A DNA stretch of 64,000 nt from Vibrio profundi (GTDB lineage: Bacteria > Pseudomonadota > Gammaproteobacteria > Enterobacterales > Vibrionaceae): assembly GCF_005281835.1 (NCBI RefSeq), contig NZ_RZIS01000004.1, positions 424,355-488,354 of the forward strand, written 5' to 3'. The translations under genes and the position numbers were made by a program. Below the pieces are notes generated by a model. It saw only the letters and a list, made by a program, of their open reading frames with translations, did not search any database and was not told the origin of the DNA. Within the stretch, counting starts at the first letter, position 1; each line of letters opens with the position of its first letter. Shown piece after piece: positions 32,334-39,741 of this stretch.

Positions 32334-32738
32334 TTGAATTCAGATATCCAACGCAAACTGGATGGTTATCCGGAATTAGCAAGATCTCGCTTGATCGAGT
32401 TGCGAACATTGATCTTGTCAGTGATTGAACGTGAGCAATTTACTTTAAAGGAAGAGACGCTTAAATGGGGAGAGCCTAGTTTTCTAGTCGAAGGTGGCAG
32501 TGCTATTCGTATTGATTGGAAACTGAAAACTCCCCAGCAATATTATCTCTATTTTAATTGTCAGACTCGGCTCGTGGATACGTTTCGCGAGCTTTATTCT
32601 GATGAACTGAGTTTTCAAGGCAACCGAGCCATTGTGTTTAATGTATCGGAGCCTCTTCCTGTCACCACTGTAGAGCTATGCTTGAAGAAAGCATTTCAAT
32701 ACCAGCAACTTAAGAATACCCCCTTACTTGGCGGATGA
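32334..32738 (+). CDS. DUF1801 family protein
   Basis: A protein of 134 residues starting NSDIQRKLDGYPELARSRLI, typical of DUF1801 (YdhG-like) proteins, with the conserved LKWGEPSFLVEGG and YLYFNCQTRLVDTFR segments. The likely start is TTG at 32334 behind GGGAGAGG; the ATG at 32313 has no site but would add seven residues. The family is soluble and uncharacterised, sometimes compared with frataxin/YdhG-like folds. Role unknown. Confidence 0.7.
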   Translation: MNSDIQRKLDGYPELARSRLIELRTLILSVIEREQFTLKEETLKWGEPSFLVEGGSAIRIDWKLKTPQQYYLYFNCQTRLVDTFRELYSDELSFQGNRAIVFNVSEPLPVTTVELCLKKAFQYQQLKNTPLLGG

Positions 32739-32850
32739 TCTCAATACGGAACTGTGGCTTGAGTACGCATTCTATCGGCTGTAAATGGTGTAAAGCGGCA
32801 GTTTCTGGAAGATAGGTTATTATTTTAGAAGGGCATTAAAGGATTAAATC

Positions 32851-33225
32851 ATGTCAGAAACGTATACAGAGCTAGAGAAACAAACTATCGCTGTCGTCGA
32901 CGCACAACTTGCCGCGTATAACGCGCGAGATATTGATGCTTTTATAGCGACTTACCACGACGATATCGAAATCAGTCTGTTTTCTGCTGGCCCGCAAATT
33001 CAAGGTAAGCAGGCACTGAAAGATAGGTACGGACAAAAGTTTAGCGACCTGAAGTATCTACATGCCACGTCATTGAAGCGGATAGTTCAAGGCAATTATC
33101 TTGTTGACCATGAACTCGCAGAATCCGCCAGTGAAGACCCGAATAAAATAGATAACAGCGTGAGAGTTATCGCAGCGTATGAAGTGTTAGATGGCCTCAT
33201 TGTTCGAGTCAGCTTCATGGGTTGA
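32851..33225 (+). CDS. NTF2-like (SnoaL-type) protein
   Basis: A 124-residue protein with the NTF2/SnoaL cone-fold pattern: a first helix with AYNARDIDAFIATYHDDIEI, GPQIQGKQALKDRY, and a terminal strand EVLDGLIVRVSFMG. AAAGGA precedes the ATG. Such proteins can be small isomerases or steroid-like ligand binders. Closed by the terminator at 33283. Confidence 0.75.
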   Translation: MSETYTELEKQTIAVVDAQLAAYNARDIDAFIATYHDDIEISLFSAGPQIQGKQALKDRYGQKFSDLKYLHATSLKRIVQGNYLVDHELAESASEDPNKIDNSVRVIAAYEVLDGLIVRVSFMG

Positions 33226-33575
33226 TGCTCTCTATTCAATGTAGAGCGCGTGTTCTTGCGAAGAATAACATCAAAAGTCGAAGTCTAAAGAACGAGTGTC
33301 TTTAGGCTTTTTTGTTTGAATAGTATCTTGAGAGTGAGCCTTTAAAGGCCGAATTAGATGATATCGATGTGGGCGCAGTCACAATCGTAGTAAAGGTTAG
33401 GGATTTTTCTCGTATGGTTCTCACAGAGTTATCAGGGAGTGTGTTCCACCCCACTTAGAGTTGTGGGAGTATGCAAGACGTAATATTAAAGCCTTAGGAT
33501 GACATTAGTGCTGGCTCAGAGATAGGTATGGTACGACTTACCTCTAGCGAATTCGACTTCTGATATGGGTGCTTT
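33226..33575. other. Spacer with terminator, otherwise empty
   Basis: Apart from the terminator at 33283-33313 I see no gene or repeat here, and in particular no paired core sites or palindrome expected of an integron attC. The right end should hold the promoter of the next gene. Confidence 0.4.
33283..33313 (+). terminator. Rho-independent terminator after the NTF2-like gene
   Basis: GTCTAAAGA pairs with TCTTTAGGC (one G-T wobble) across a 7-nt loop and is followed by six T residues. Confidence 0.85.
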
Positions 33576-34112
33576 ATGGAAAAAGTGATTCAGCTCGTCA
33601 AACAAGACCCTTTAAGAGTACAAGCTCTTGATTGTGTTAAACAACTTGATTTACCCCAATGCTATCTGGCTGCTGGGTTTGTTCGAAATTTAGTGTGGGA
33701 TAACCTGCATGATAAACGCATTCTCACCCCACTGAATGATATCGATGTCATCTACTTTGATAGTGATGAGGTTGATGACAACCGCTACCTAGATCTTGAA
33801 TTGCATCTATCCCAAATCATGCCAGATGTTCGCTGGCAGGTACGCAATCAAGCGAGAATGCATATTCGAAATGGTGATCAGCCTTATCAAGACATTGTCG
33901 ACGCGATGAGCTATTGGCCAGAGAAAGAAACGGCAGTCGCGATACGAAAACTTTCAGAGCACAGGTATCAATGTATTTCTGCTTTTGGGTTTGAATCTCT
34001 GTTTGAACTTGATGTGACTTACAACCCTAAAAGAAGAAGGCTGGAGTTTGAAGAAAGGTTAGAAGCAAAGGAGTGGCTGACGCATTGGCCCAAGTTGAAC
34101 GTGGTGTATTGA
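33576..34112 (+). CDS. Nucleotidyltransferase family protein (DUF925/NTP_transf_6)
   Basis: A 178-residue protein with the DUF925 signature: LAAGFVRNLVWDNLH, then LNDIDVIYFD providing the DxD pair, and later VDAMSYWPEKETAVAIR and GFESLFELDV. The family has a nucleotidyltransferase fold but no assigned substrate. The ribosome binding site is weak. It stands alone between spacers and may be a cargo gene. Confidence 0.8.
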   Translation: MEKVIQLVKQDPLRVQALDCVKQLDLPQCYLAAGFVRNLVWDNLHDKRILTPLNDIDVIYFDSDEVDDNRYLDLELHLSQIMPDVRWQVRNQARMHIRNGDQPYQDIVDAMSYWPEKETAVAIRKLSEHRYQCISAFGFESLFELDVTYNPKRRRLEFEERLEAKEWLTHWPKLNVVY

Positions 34113-34237
34113 AGCGTTTCCTTTTTGATTAAGGCTCGGTTTCTTCGATTGATACCACAATTGCAATAACCACTCTAACGTATTCCTCTGACTGGATGAG
34201 GATTGAAAATGACTAACATAAAAACAGGGAGAGTTTG

Positions 34238-34777
34238 ATGTTAACGAAAGACAACACAGGTTTAATTATTGTCGACATTCAAGGGAAGTTGGCAACGCTG
34301 GTTGATGAAAGCGAGCAACTGATCGCTAATACGATTAAATTAATTAAAGGGGCACAAGCGCTTGATTTACCAATCATTTGGCTAGAACAAAACCCTGAAA
34401 GGCTTGGCCCAACAGTTGAAGGCATTCGAGAGTTACTGGATGACATTCAACCTATTCCTAAGTTTACTTTTAGCGGGTGTTCCGAAAGTGCTTTTAATGA
34501 AGCCGTAAGTGAAGCCAATGTAGACTCTTGGTTGATATGTGGCATTGAAACGCATATTTGTGTTTATCAAACCGCTAAGACATTAAAAATCGAAGGCTTT
34601 AATGTGGAGTTGGTTAGCGATTGCTGCTCATCTCGTAAGCCTGAAAACAAGCAATTGGCGCTTTCTAAACTACAAGCCGAGGGTGTCGGTATTACGGGTT
34701 TAGAGATGTGTCTCTATGAGCTGGTGGAAGACAGTCGTTCTCCGGCTTTTAAAGAAATTTTAGGCCTTATCAAGTAG
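34238..34777 (+). CDS. Isochorismatase-family cysteine hydrolase
   Basis: A 179-residue hydrolase with the family triad visible: Asp in IIVDIQGKL, Lys in IPKFTFSG, and the nucleophile Cys in CGIETHICVYQTA. The ATG at 34238 follows GGGAG by 6 nt; a TTG three bases earlier is less likely. These enzymes hydrolyse amides or vinyl ethers (nicotinamidase, YcaC, isochorismatase groups). Length and sequence suit the YcaC/ single-domain group. Substrate unknown. Confidence 0.85.
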   Translation: MLTKDNTGLIIVDIQGKLATLVDESEQLIANTIKLIKGAQALDLPIIWLEQNPERLGPTVEGIRELLDDIQPIPKFTFSGCSESAFNEAVSEANVDSWLICGIETHICVYQTAKTLKIEGFNVELVSDCCSSRKPENKQLALSKLQAEGVGITGLEMCLYELVEDSRSPAFKEILGLIK

Positions 34778-34807
34778 GTATTAGACGATGTGTCGCAAGG
34801 GGATGAA

Positions 34808-35080
34808 GTGAAAGAAAAGCGTATTAGGGATCTAAAAGGTTTCGGACCGAAAAGTGAAGAGATCTTCGCTAAGGTGGGGATTGAATCCGTCGACGCTTTT
34901 ATGGCGATAGATACCTACGAGCTTTACGCGTTGTTGAAGCAGAATGTCAAAGGCACGGGGCTCAATTCAATTTATGCGATTATCGGTGCTAAGGAAGATC
35001 TCCATTGGCAAGAAATCGCGAGAACGCGTAAGACCGAGATCTTGATGCGGTTAGATGAACTAGGTCTAGCCCCTAAATAA
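34808..35080 (+). CDS. TfoX C-terminal-domain-like protein
   Basis: A 90-residue protein, RIRDLKGFGPKSEEIFAKVG then IESVDAFMAI, matching the stand-alone helix-hairpin-helix C-terminal domain of TfoX/Sxy, the competence regulator. The N-terminal TfoX domain is absent. The GTG at 34808 has AAGGGG (34797-34802) 5 nt upstream; another GTG at 34790 is possible. The frame ends inside the ATG of a possible longer cupin start. A role in competence is not implied without the other domain. Confidence 0.75.
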   Translation: MKEKRIRDLKGFGPKSEEIFAKVGIESVDAFMAIDTYELYALLKQNVKGTGLNSIYAIIGAKEDLHWQEIARTRKTEILMRLDELGLAPK

Positions 35081-35106
35081 TGGCCGTTTTAGTGAGCAGA
35101 TTAAAT

Positions 35107-35415
35107 ATGAATTTATTAGAGAACATTCCGTCAGCTTTACCTGAAGAAATATTTGAAGATTTGGTCAAAACCCCGAATGTGCGAATAGAACGAATTCTTT
35201 CCCAAGGTCATAGCTCGCCTGAACAGGGTTGGTATGACCAAGATGAAAATGAATGGGTCATGGTGTTACAAGGTTCTGGGACGCTTGAATTTGAAGATGG
35301 ACGTCGTGTCACTTTAGAAGCGGGAGACTTCATCAATATCCCGGCTCATCAGAAACATAAAGTAGCATCAACGATTGAAGACCAAGTGACGGTGTGGCTC
35401 GCAGTATTTTATTAA
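35107..35415 (+). CDS. Cupin-domain protein
   Basis: A 102-residue single cupin: EWVMVLQGSGTLEFEDG and GDFINIPAHQKHKV give the two cupin motifs, with a metal-binding histidine in the second. The first motif lacks the usual HxH, so metal binding may be altered. The ATG at 35107 gives the normal MNLLENIPSALPEE start; an in-frame ATG at 35080 overlaps the preceding stop. Function unknown. Confidence 0.75.
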   Translation: MNLLENIPSALPEEIFEDLVKTPNVRIERILSQGHSSPEQGWYDQDENEWVMVLQGSGTLEFEDGRRVTLEAGDFINIPAHQKHKVASTIEDQVTVWLAVFY

Positions 35416-35423
35416 GGATTAGT

Positions 35424-35906
35424 ATGATTAATTTAAGGAAGATGCGCCAAGAAGAATTTCCGGCTTACAGTGAATACTTCATTGATGATTACAGCCAGGA
35501 AATCGCGAAGAATTATGGTCACTCGATTGAACTATCGATTGAACTAGCTAGAAAAGACCTACAAAGTAGCTTTCCTAACGGGTATGAGTTAAATGAACAT
35601 GACTTGTTATGTATAGAGCAACATGGTGAAAATGAGCCTAGTGTGGTTGGTTACCTTTGGCATTCAGTGAATACGAGTGATAATTCAACTTTCATATACG
35701 ATTTTTACATCGCAGACTCTTTTCGCGGGCAGGGACTTGGAAAGAAAACTATTAAAGCGTTGGAAGAGCAGCTATTGGAAGTGGGTATAGAGCAAATTAA
35801 GCTACGTGTCGCTTATCAAAATACTCGTGCATTAAAGCTGTATCAAGATGCAGGCTTTACCATCACAGGGCTTAACATGTCCAAGAACATCAGTTTGAAT
35901 GAATAA
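35424..35906 (+). CDS. GNAT-family N-acetyltransferase
   Basis: A 160-residue acetyltransferase. Motif A is DFYIADSFRGQGLGKKTIKA and motif B is VAYQNTRALKLYQDAGF, the standard acetyl-CoA binding and dimer elements. AAGGA precedes the ATG at 35424, which lies 8 nt after the cupin stop, so the two are co-transcribed. Similarity is to RimI-like members; the substrate is not predictable. Confidence 0.85.
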   Translation: MINLRKMRQEEFPAYSEYFIDDYSQEIAKNYGHSIELSIELARKDLQSSFPNGYELNEHDLLCIEQHGENEPSVVGYLWHSVNTSDNSTFIYDFYIADSFRGQGLGKKTIKALEEQLLEVGIEQIKLRVAYQNTRALKLYQDAGFTITGLNMSKNISLNE

Positions 35907-36084
35907 TTTTTAATTCGAAACGAGGCAGATTTTAGTTCACACTCGTACGATAAAAATGTTCGATTGAATCTTAACTCATGGCATTTATTTGAAGTTGAAT
36001 CTCAGTTATGGTGAAGGCTTCTCCTAGTAACTTTCACAAGTACACTATTCAATATTTGCATGAGATAAGGACACAACAGTAAAC

Positions 36085-36603
36085 ATGGAAAACAGCCTCG
36101 AAATTCGTTCTCAAAATCTTTCTATGAGGCCAATGGTGCAAAGCGATTGGCCACTTTTCTCTGAGCTTAACGCTCGTTCAGAAGTCATCGAAAAATGCTT
36201 CGATCCCTTACCTAAAGAAGAAGTTAAGCAAAAGTTTGAATCACGATTGGGTGAATGGAGTGTCAGTAGCGATAAATGGCTGACTTTGGTCATTACAGAG
36301 ACGTTGAGTGAAAGTCCCATCGGCATTACAGGTTTCTTTGTGGATGAAGGTGTTGCCGAAGTCGGGTACTTGATACTGCCAGAGTTTTCGGGGCAGGGGT
36401 ATGGTACTGAATCCCTTTATGCGGTAATTGAATGGGCGGAAAAGCATTGTGACCTAACGAAGTTTCGCGCGATCGTTACTAAAGGCAATGTTGCTTCTGA
36501 AAAAGTGCTCGTTAAGTGCGGTTTTCATTTAGATAAAGTGGAACCGTTGGCGTACGAAATCGGCGGCCAGTTATACGATGACCTTATTTACCTCAAAGGG
36601 TGA
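36085..36603 (+). CDS. GNAT-family N-acetyltransferase (RimJ/RimL-like)
   Basis: A 172-residue acetyltransferase with the RimJ/RimL opening LSMRPMVQSDWPLFSELN, motif A EVGYLILPEFSGQGYGTESL, and TKGNVASEKVLVKCGFH. It is followed after 39 nt by another GNAT gene that may be co-transcribed. Members acetylate protein N-termini, polyamines or antibiotics. Substrate unknown. Confidence 0.85.
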   Translation: MENSLEIRSQNLSMRPMVQSDWPLFSELNARSEVIEKCFDPLPKEEVKQKFESRLGEWSVSSDKWLTLVITETLSESPIGITGFFVDEGVAEVGYLILPEFSGQGYGTESLYAVIEWAEKHCDLTKFRAIVTKGNVASEKVLVKCGFHLDKVEPLAYEIGGQLYDDLIYLKG

Positions 36604-36642
36604 TGAGTGTGGTTAAACACCACTTCGATAAGGGAGCTTGAA

Positions 36643-37077
36643 GTGCGAGGGTACCGAATCAGTACGGAACAAAGCGATTTTGATTTCGAGACGATTTACC
36701 GCTTTATCGCGAACAGTTATTGGGCGAAGGGTATTCCTAGAAATACTTTGCACAAGGCCATTACTCACTCATTTTGCTTCGGCGTATTGGATGCTGGAGG
36801 AAACCAAGTTGGCTTTGCTCGTGTGATCACTGATAAAGCGACATTTGCCTACTTGGCCGATGTGTTTGTTCTCGATGAGCACAGAGGAAAAGGGTTAAGT
36901 AAGTGGCTCATCAAAACCATTGTTGAGCATCCGGACTTACAGGGGTTAAGAAGAATGATGCTGGCGACCAAAGACGCTCACGGACTTTATGAGCAGTATG
37001 GTTTTCGAGATATTGAATTCCCTGAAATGCTGATGCAAATTTGGCAACCGGATGTATACCAACAGAAGAATAATTGA
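36643..37077 (+). CDS. GNAT-family N-acetyltransferase
   Basis: A 144-residue acetyltransferase. Motif A is LADVFVLDEHRGKGLSKWLI, followed by MLATKDAHGLYEQYGF. The GTG at 36643 is chosen because GGGAG (36632-36636) lies 6 nt upstream and gives the common start RGYRISTEQSDFD; an upstream GTG at 36607 would add 12 residues. The ending EFPEMLMQIWQPDVY is typical of a small single-domain GNAT subfamily found across bacteria. Confidence 0.85.
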   Translation: MRGYRISTEQSDFDFETIYRFIANSYWAKGIPRNTLHKAITHSFCFGVLDAGGNQVGFARVITDKATFAYLADVFVLDEHRGKGLSKWLIKTIVEHPDLQGLRRMMLATKDAHGLYEQYGFRDIEFPEMLMQIWQPDVYQQKNN

Positions 37078-37094
37078 ATAAAGGAAGAGAAATA

Positions 37095-37190
37095 ATGAAG
37101 TTTATTTGGTTGAAAGTGCTAATTACTATTTTGGTATTTGCTGGCTTATTTGGAGTGGTTTATTACAAGGTGGCAAGTGGCACCATGTAA
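37095..37190 (+). CDS. 31-residue single-span membrane protein
   Basis: A short frame with an ideal AAGGAAGAG ribosome binding site 7-9 nt before the ATG. It encodes MKFIWLKVLITILVFAGLFG and a tail VVYYKVASGTM: one transmembrane helix with a basic N-terminus. It lies 17 nt after the GNAT stop and 23 nt before the next membrane gene. It was found by eye, not from a known family; expression is likely but unproven. Confidence 0.55.
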   Translation: MKFIWLKVLITILVFAGLFGVVYYKVASGTM

Positions 37191-37213
37191 GTTTCAGATG
37201 AAGAGGAATCGTG

Positions 37214-37456
37214 ATGGAGTACTTTCAGTATTACGGCATCGACTGGATCGCAATGGTCCTGACCTTCTTAGCTATCTGGCAGATAGGAAACAAAAACAAA
37301 ATCGGCTTTATACTGATGATTTGTGGCAATACGAGCTGGATAGCTGTCGGATATTTGACTGGAAGCATCGCAATGATTATTGCCAACATCATTTTCTTAT
37401 TGATGAATGTAAGAGCCATCATAAAGTGGTCTCAGCCTGAAGAAAGTCAAACCTAA
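37214..37456 (+). CDS. Small three-helix membrane protein (PnuC/semiSWEET-like)
   Basis: An 80-residue protein with three hydrophobic helices (about 8-23, 29-46, 49-66), in the arrangement of half-PnuC or semiSWEET proteins (IDWIAMVLTFLAIWQIGNKN). GAGG lies 7 nt before the ATG at 37214. A longer frame in another register (37138-37440) covers the same DNA but has no site or family and is rejected. Transport function is speculation. Confidence 0.65.
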   Translation: MEYFQYYGIDWIAMVLTFLAIWQIGNKNKIGFILMICGNTSWIAVGYLTGSIAMIIANIIFLLMNVRAIIKWSQPEESQT

Positions 37457-37504
37457 TTTGATAACAGAAAACTTCTGTCTGACTTCGTGCTTCTTTAAAT
37501 ACTT

Positions 37505-38386
37505 TTAATCGATTAGCTGTTTTAGGTGTTCTTCTAGCCAACTTAGAGCAGGCCCTTTGGCGCCACGTTTTGAGGTAACTAAGTCTATGGGTGGACACCA
37601 AGCTTTATGGTCAAACGTGATATCAATTTCAACTAATTTCTTGCTTTTTATATCCTCACAGACAAGGTGAGTCGGCAAGTAGGCCCAGCCAAGATTACTG
37701 TGCAGCAGCAGTTGTCTGATTGAACCAAAATTGTTCGACCACCACACTTTCCCTGCAATGATTGGGAATTGCTCTAACGACTCTTCACCGTAGCCTCGAA
37801 GCATCAGTTGACGATGCATCACTAGATCTTTTGCCCCCACTTTACCTGAGTTCGCTAATGGATGCTCTGGGTGACATACTGAACTAAAAGGTAAGTTGCC
37901 GATGAAGCAAGGTTCAATTTCTTTGCTAAATGCTAGGTTCGTGAACATTAAGCCAATGTCGGCGCGCTTATCGGTTATTAATGGAATCACATCGGTACTG
38001 GCAACAGCCATCAATTCAACTTCGGTTGCAGGAAAACGCTGGCTGAATGCATCTAAAATTTTTGGGAGAGTGGGCATTAATAGAGAGTCGTCAAATGCCA
38101 GCTTTATCATGTCTTCTTCATGGTTATTGATCGACTGAACAGACACGCTTAAATCTTCAACTTGCAGCACAATGGCTTTAGCTTGTTTGAAAATTTGTTG
38201 GCCTTCTTTGGTTAGCGTTGGCTTGCGTGTCGAGCGATCAAACAATTGAATGTCGAAATCTATTTCTAGGTTGCTTATGCCTTGGCTCACTGCTGATTGC
38301 ACCTTACCTAGCTTTCTGGCGCTTGCTGAAAAGGACCCTAGTTCAACGGCTTCAACAAACATGCGAAGTTGCTCAATATTATACAT
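37505..38386 (-). CDS. LysR-family regulator, probably of the adjacent PACE efflux gene
   Basis: A 293-residue LysR protein with a complete winged helix (LRMFVEAVELGSFSASARKL, GKVQSAVSQGISNLE) and effector domain. It is divergent from a PACE-family efflux gene with only 83 nt between them, the same arrangement as AceR-AceI in Acinetobacter, where the LysR protein senses the drug and activates the pump. The 9-bp inverted repeat at 38405-38438 is the probable binding site. Confidence 0.85.
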   Translation of the reverse strand: MYNIEQLRMFVEAVELGSFSASARKLGKVQSAVSQGISNLEIDFDIQLFDRSTRKPTLTKEGQQIFKQAKAIVLQVEDLSVSVQSINNHEEDMIKLAFDDSLLMPTLPKILDAFSQRFPATEVELMAVASTDVIPLITDKRADIGLMFTNLAFSKEIEPCFIGNLPFSSVCHPEHPLANSGKVGAKDLVMHRQLMLRGYGEESLEQFPIIAGKVWWSNNFGSIRQLLLHSNLGWAYLPTHLVCEDIKSKKLVEIDITFDHKAWCPPIDLVTSKRGAKGPALSWLEEHLKQLID

Positions 38387-38404
38387 ATCACTTTTAATGA
38401 TGGT

Positions 38405-38438
38405 TACTATCTTTCTTTAATCATAATTGAAGATAGTA
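38405..38438. promoter_or_regulatory. Inverted repeat, candidate LysR operator
   Basis: TACTATCTT (38405-38413) and AAGATAGTA (38430-38438) are perfect 9-bp arms with 16 nt between them, centred in the 83-nt divergent spacer. LysR regulators bind such interrupted dyads next to their own promoter. Confidence 0.6.
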
Positions 38439-38469
38439 TTGTTCTCAAAGCAAAAGAGAGAGCAATAAA

Positions 38470-38898
38470 ATGTCACACAAAGAACGAATTCTGCATATGG
38501 TACTTTTTGAGCTGGTGGCTCTAATCCTAATGGCATCCTTGGCGACTTTAATCACGGGTAACGATGCTTCGAAAATGGCAGGGTTAGCCTTAACCTTATC
38601 TTTGATAGCGATGGTTTGGAATTATGTTTACAACTATGGCTATGACAAAGCATTTGGAGCGGACAGAACAAAACGCAATGCTAAGACTCGCGTGCTGCAT
38701 GGATTAGGATTCGAGTTAGGGATGATGCTACTTTCATTCCCTGTGTTGATGTGGGCACTACAATTAGATTTTTGGACTGTTCTTGTGATGGATATTGGTG
38801 TCGTGATTTTCTTCGTGCTGTATGCCATCGGTTTTAACTGGGTGTATGACGTAGTACGACTTAAGTTTTTTACTCAAAATCCAGTCAGTATCGGATAG
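38470..38898 (+). CDS. PACE-family (AceI-like) multidrug efflux transporter
   Basis: A 142-residue inner-membrane protein with four helices in two bacterial-transmembrane-pair repeats. Repeat 1 begins RILHMVLFELVALILM with the conserved glutamate in helix 1, then WNYVYNYGYDKAF; repeat 2 begins RVLHGLGFELGMMLLS, then FNWVYDVVRL. This matches the proteobacterial antimicrobial compound efflux family, which exports biocides such as chlorhexidine. It is divergent from a LysR regulator and closed by the terminator at 38918. Confidence 0.9.
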   Translation: MSHKERILHMVLFELVALILMASLATLITGNDASKMAGLALTLSLIAMVWNYVYNYGYDKAFGADRTKRNAKTRVLHGLGFELGMMLLSFPVLMWALQLDFWTVLVMDIGVVIFFVLYAIGFNWVYDVVRLKFFTQNPVSIG

Positions 38899-38917
38899 AA
38901 AAAGTAGGTAATCTATA

Positions 38918-38944
38918 AACGAGAGGCATGGCCTCTCGTTTTTT
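38918..38944. terminator. Terminator between convergent PACE and thpR genes
   Basis: AACGAGAGGC pairs perfectly with GCCTCTCGTT around ATG, then TTTT on the plus strand. The opposite strand is less T-rich, so it mainly serves the PACE gene. Confidence 0.9.
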
Positions 38945-39015
38945 GTTTGTCATTCGCCCTGAGGTCTTCGAAGAATACGTTAATGGCTTATGGAACATGA
39001 CTTACAGAAAACGGT

Positions 39016-39543
39016 CTATGGGCGTAAAAATATTTCTTCGAGCGCTTCGTAAACCAATAAACCACCTACGGTTTTACTCTCCATAAGAGCGATGGAACGT
39101 ATCGACATGTCAAATGGTGAAATCATTAGCTCACTGAGTGGATTCTGCATCACAACATTTCGGCCCACTGTAATATGGGGCGTGTACTTTCTTTTCTCTA
39201 GTTCAAACCCCGAGCGTGTGAGTAAAGTAAAAAGTTGTTTATGTAGAGCAAGCAACTCGGGCTCTTTCACGACGCTTAACCATACCATTTCACTGCCTTT
39301 TCGTTTGAAAGAACCAAAGTGTTCGACGGTAATATGGTTTGGCGTTTGTTTTAATGAAAACAGAGCCTCTGATAGAGCTGGTAGTTGAGCATGATGGCAA
39401 TGCCCAATGAAGGCCAAAGTGATATGAAAATTTACCTCGCGTGAAAAATTACCTTTTATAGCATTGTCAGCCACAACATCTCGGTATTGGGAAATGGTTT
39501 GTTTCTGAGGTGTATCGAAAGTAAGGGCAAAAAATAGTCTCAT
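39016..39543 (-). CDS. thpR: RNA 2',3'-cyclic phosphodiesterase
   Basis: A 175-residue 2H phosphoesterase of the LigT/ThpR family. The two catalytic HxTx motifs are FHITLAFIG (about residue 44) and YTPHITVGR (about residue 123). The ATG at 39543 is preferred over an in-frame TTG at 39555. ThpR opens 2',3'-cyclic phosphates on RNA ends and has reversible 2'-5' ligase activity in vitro. It is alone on the minus strand. Confidence 0.9.
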   Translation of the reverse strand: MRLFFALTFDTPQKQTISQYRDVVADNAIKGNFSREVNFHITLAFIGHCHHAQLPALSEALFSLKQTPNHITVEHFGSFKRKGSEMVWLSVVKEPELLALHKQLFTLLTRSGFELEKRKYTPHITVGRNVVMQNPLSELMISPFDMSIRSIALMESKTVGGLLVYEALEEIFLRP

Positions 39544-39741
39544 AGGCGTACTCAATCAATATGGGTGGAATTGGTAAATGAAGATTGGGTGAGGAAGGGG
39601 TACTTTGTTAGACGCTACGAGCGTTAGGTTTACTCTAATGTTAGTAAGCACAAGAGGTATCGGCAAACGAATGAAGAGAGTTGTTGAAGCAAAGCCGCAT
39701 TTGGGTATAAGTAACCAAGCGCGGCTATAGAGGAAGAGAAG

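Noticed and set aside
37138..37440. 100-codon plus-strand frame
   Set aside because: It overlaps the three-helix membrane gene at 37214-37456 in another register, has no ribosome binding site and no recognisable sequence.
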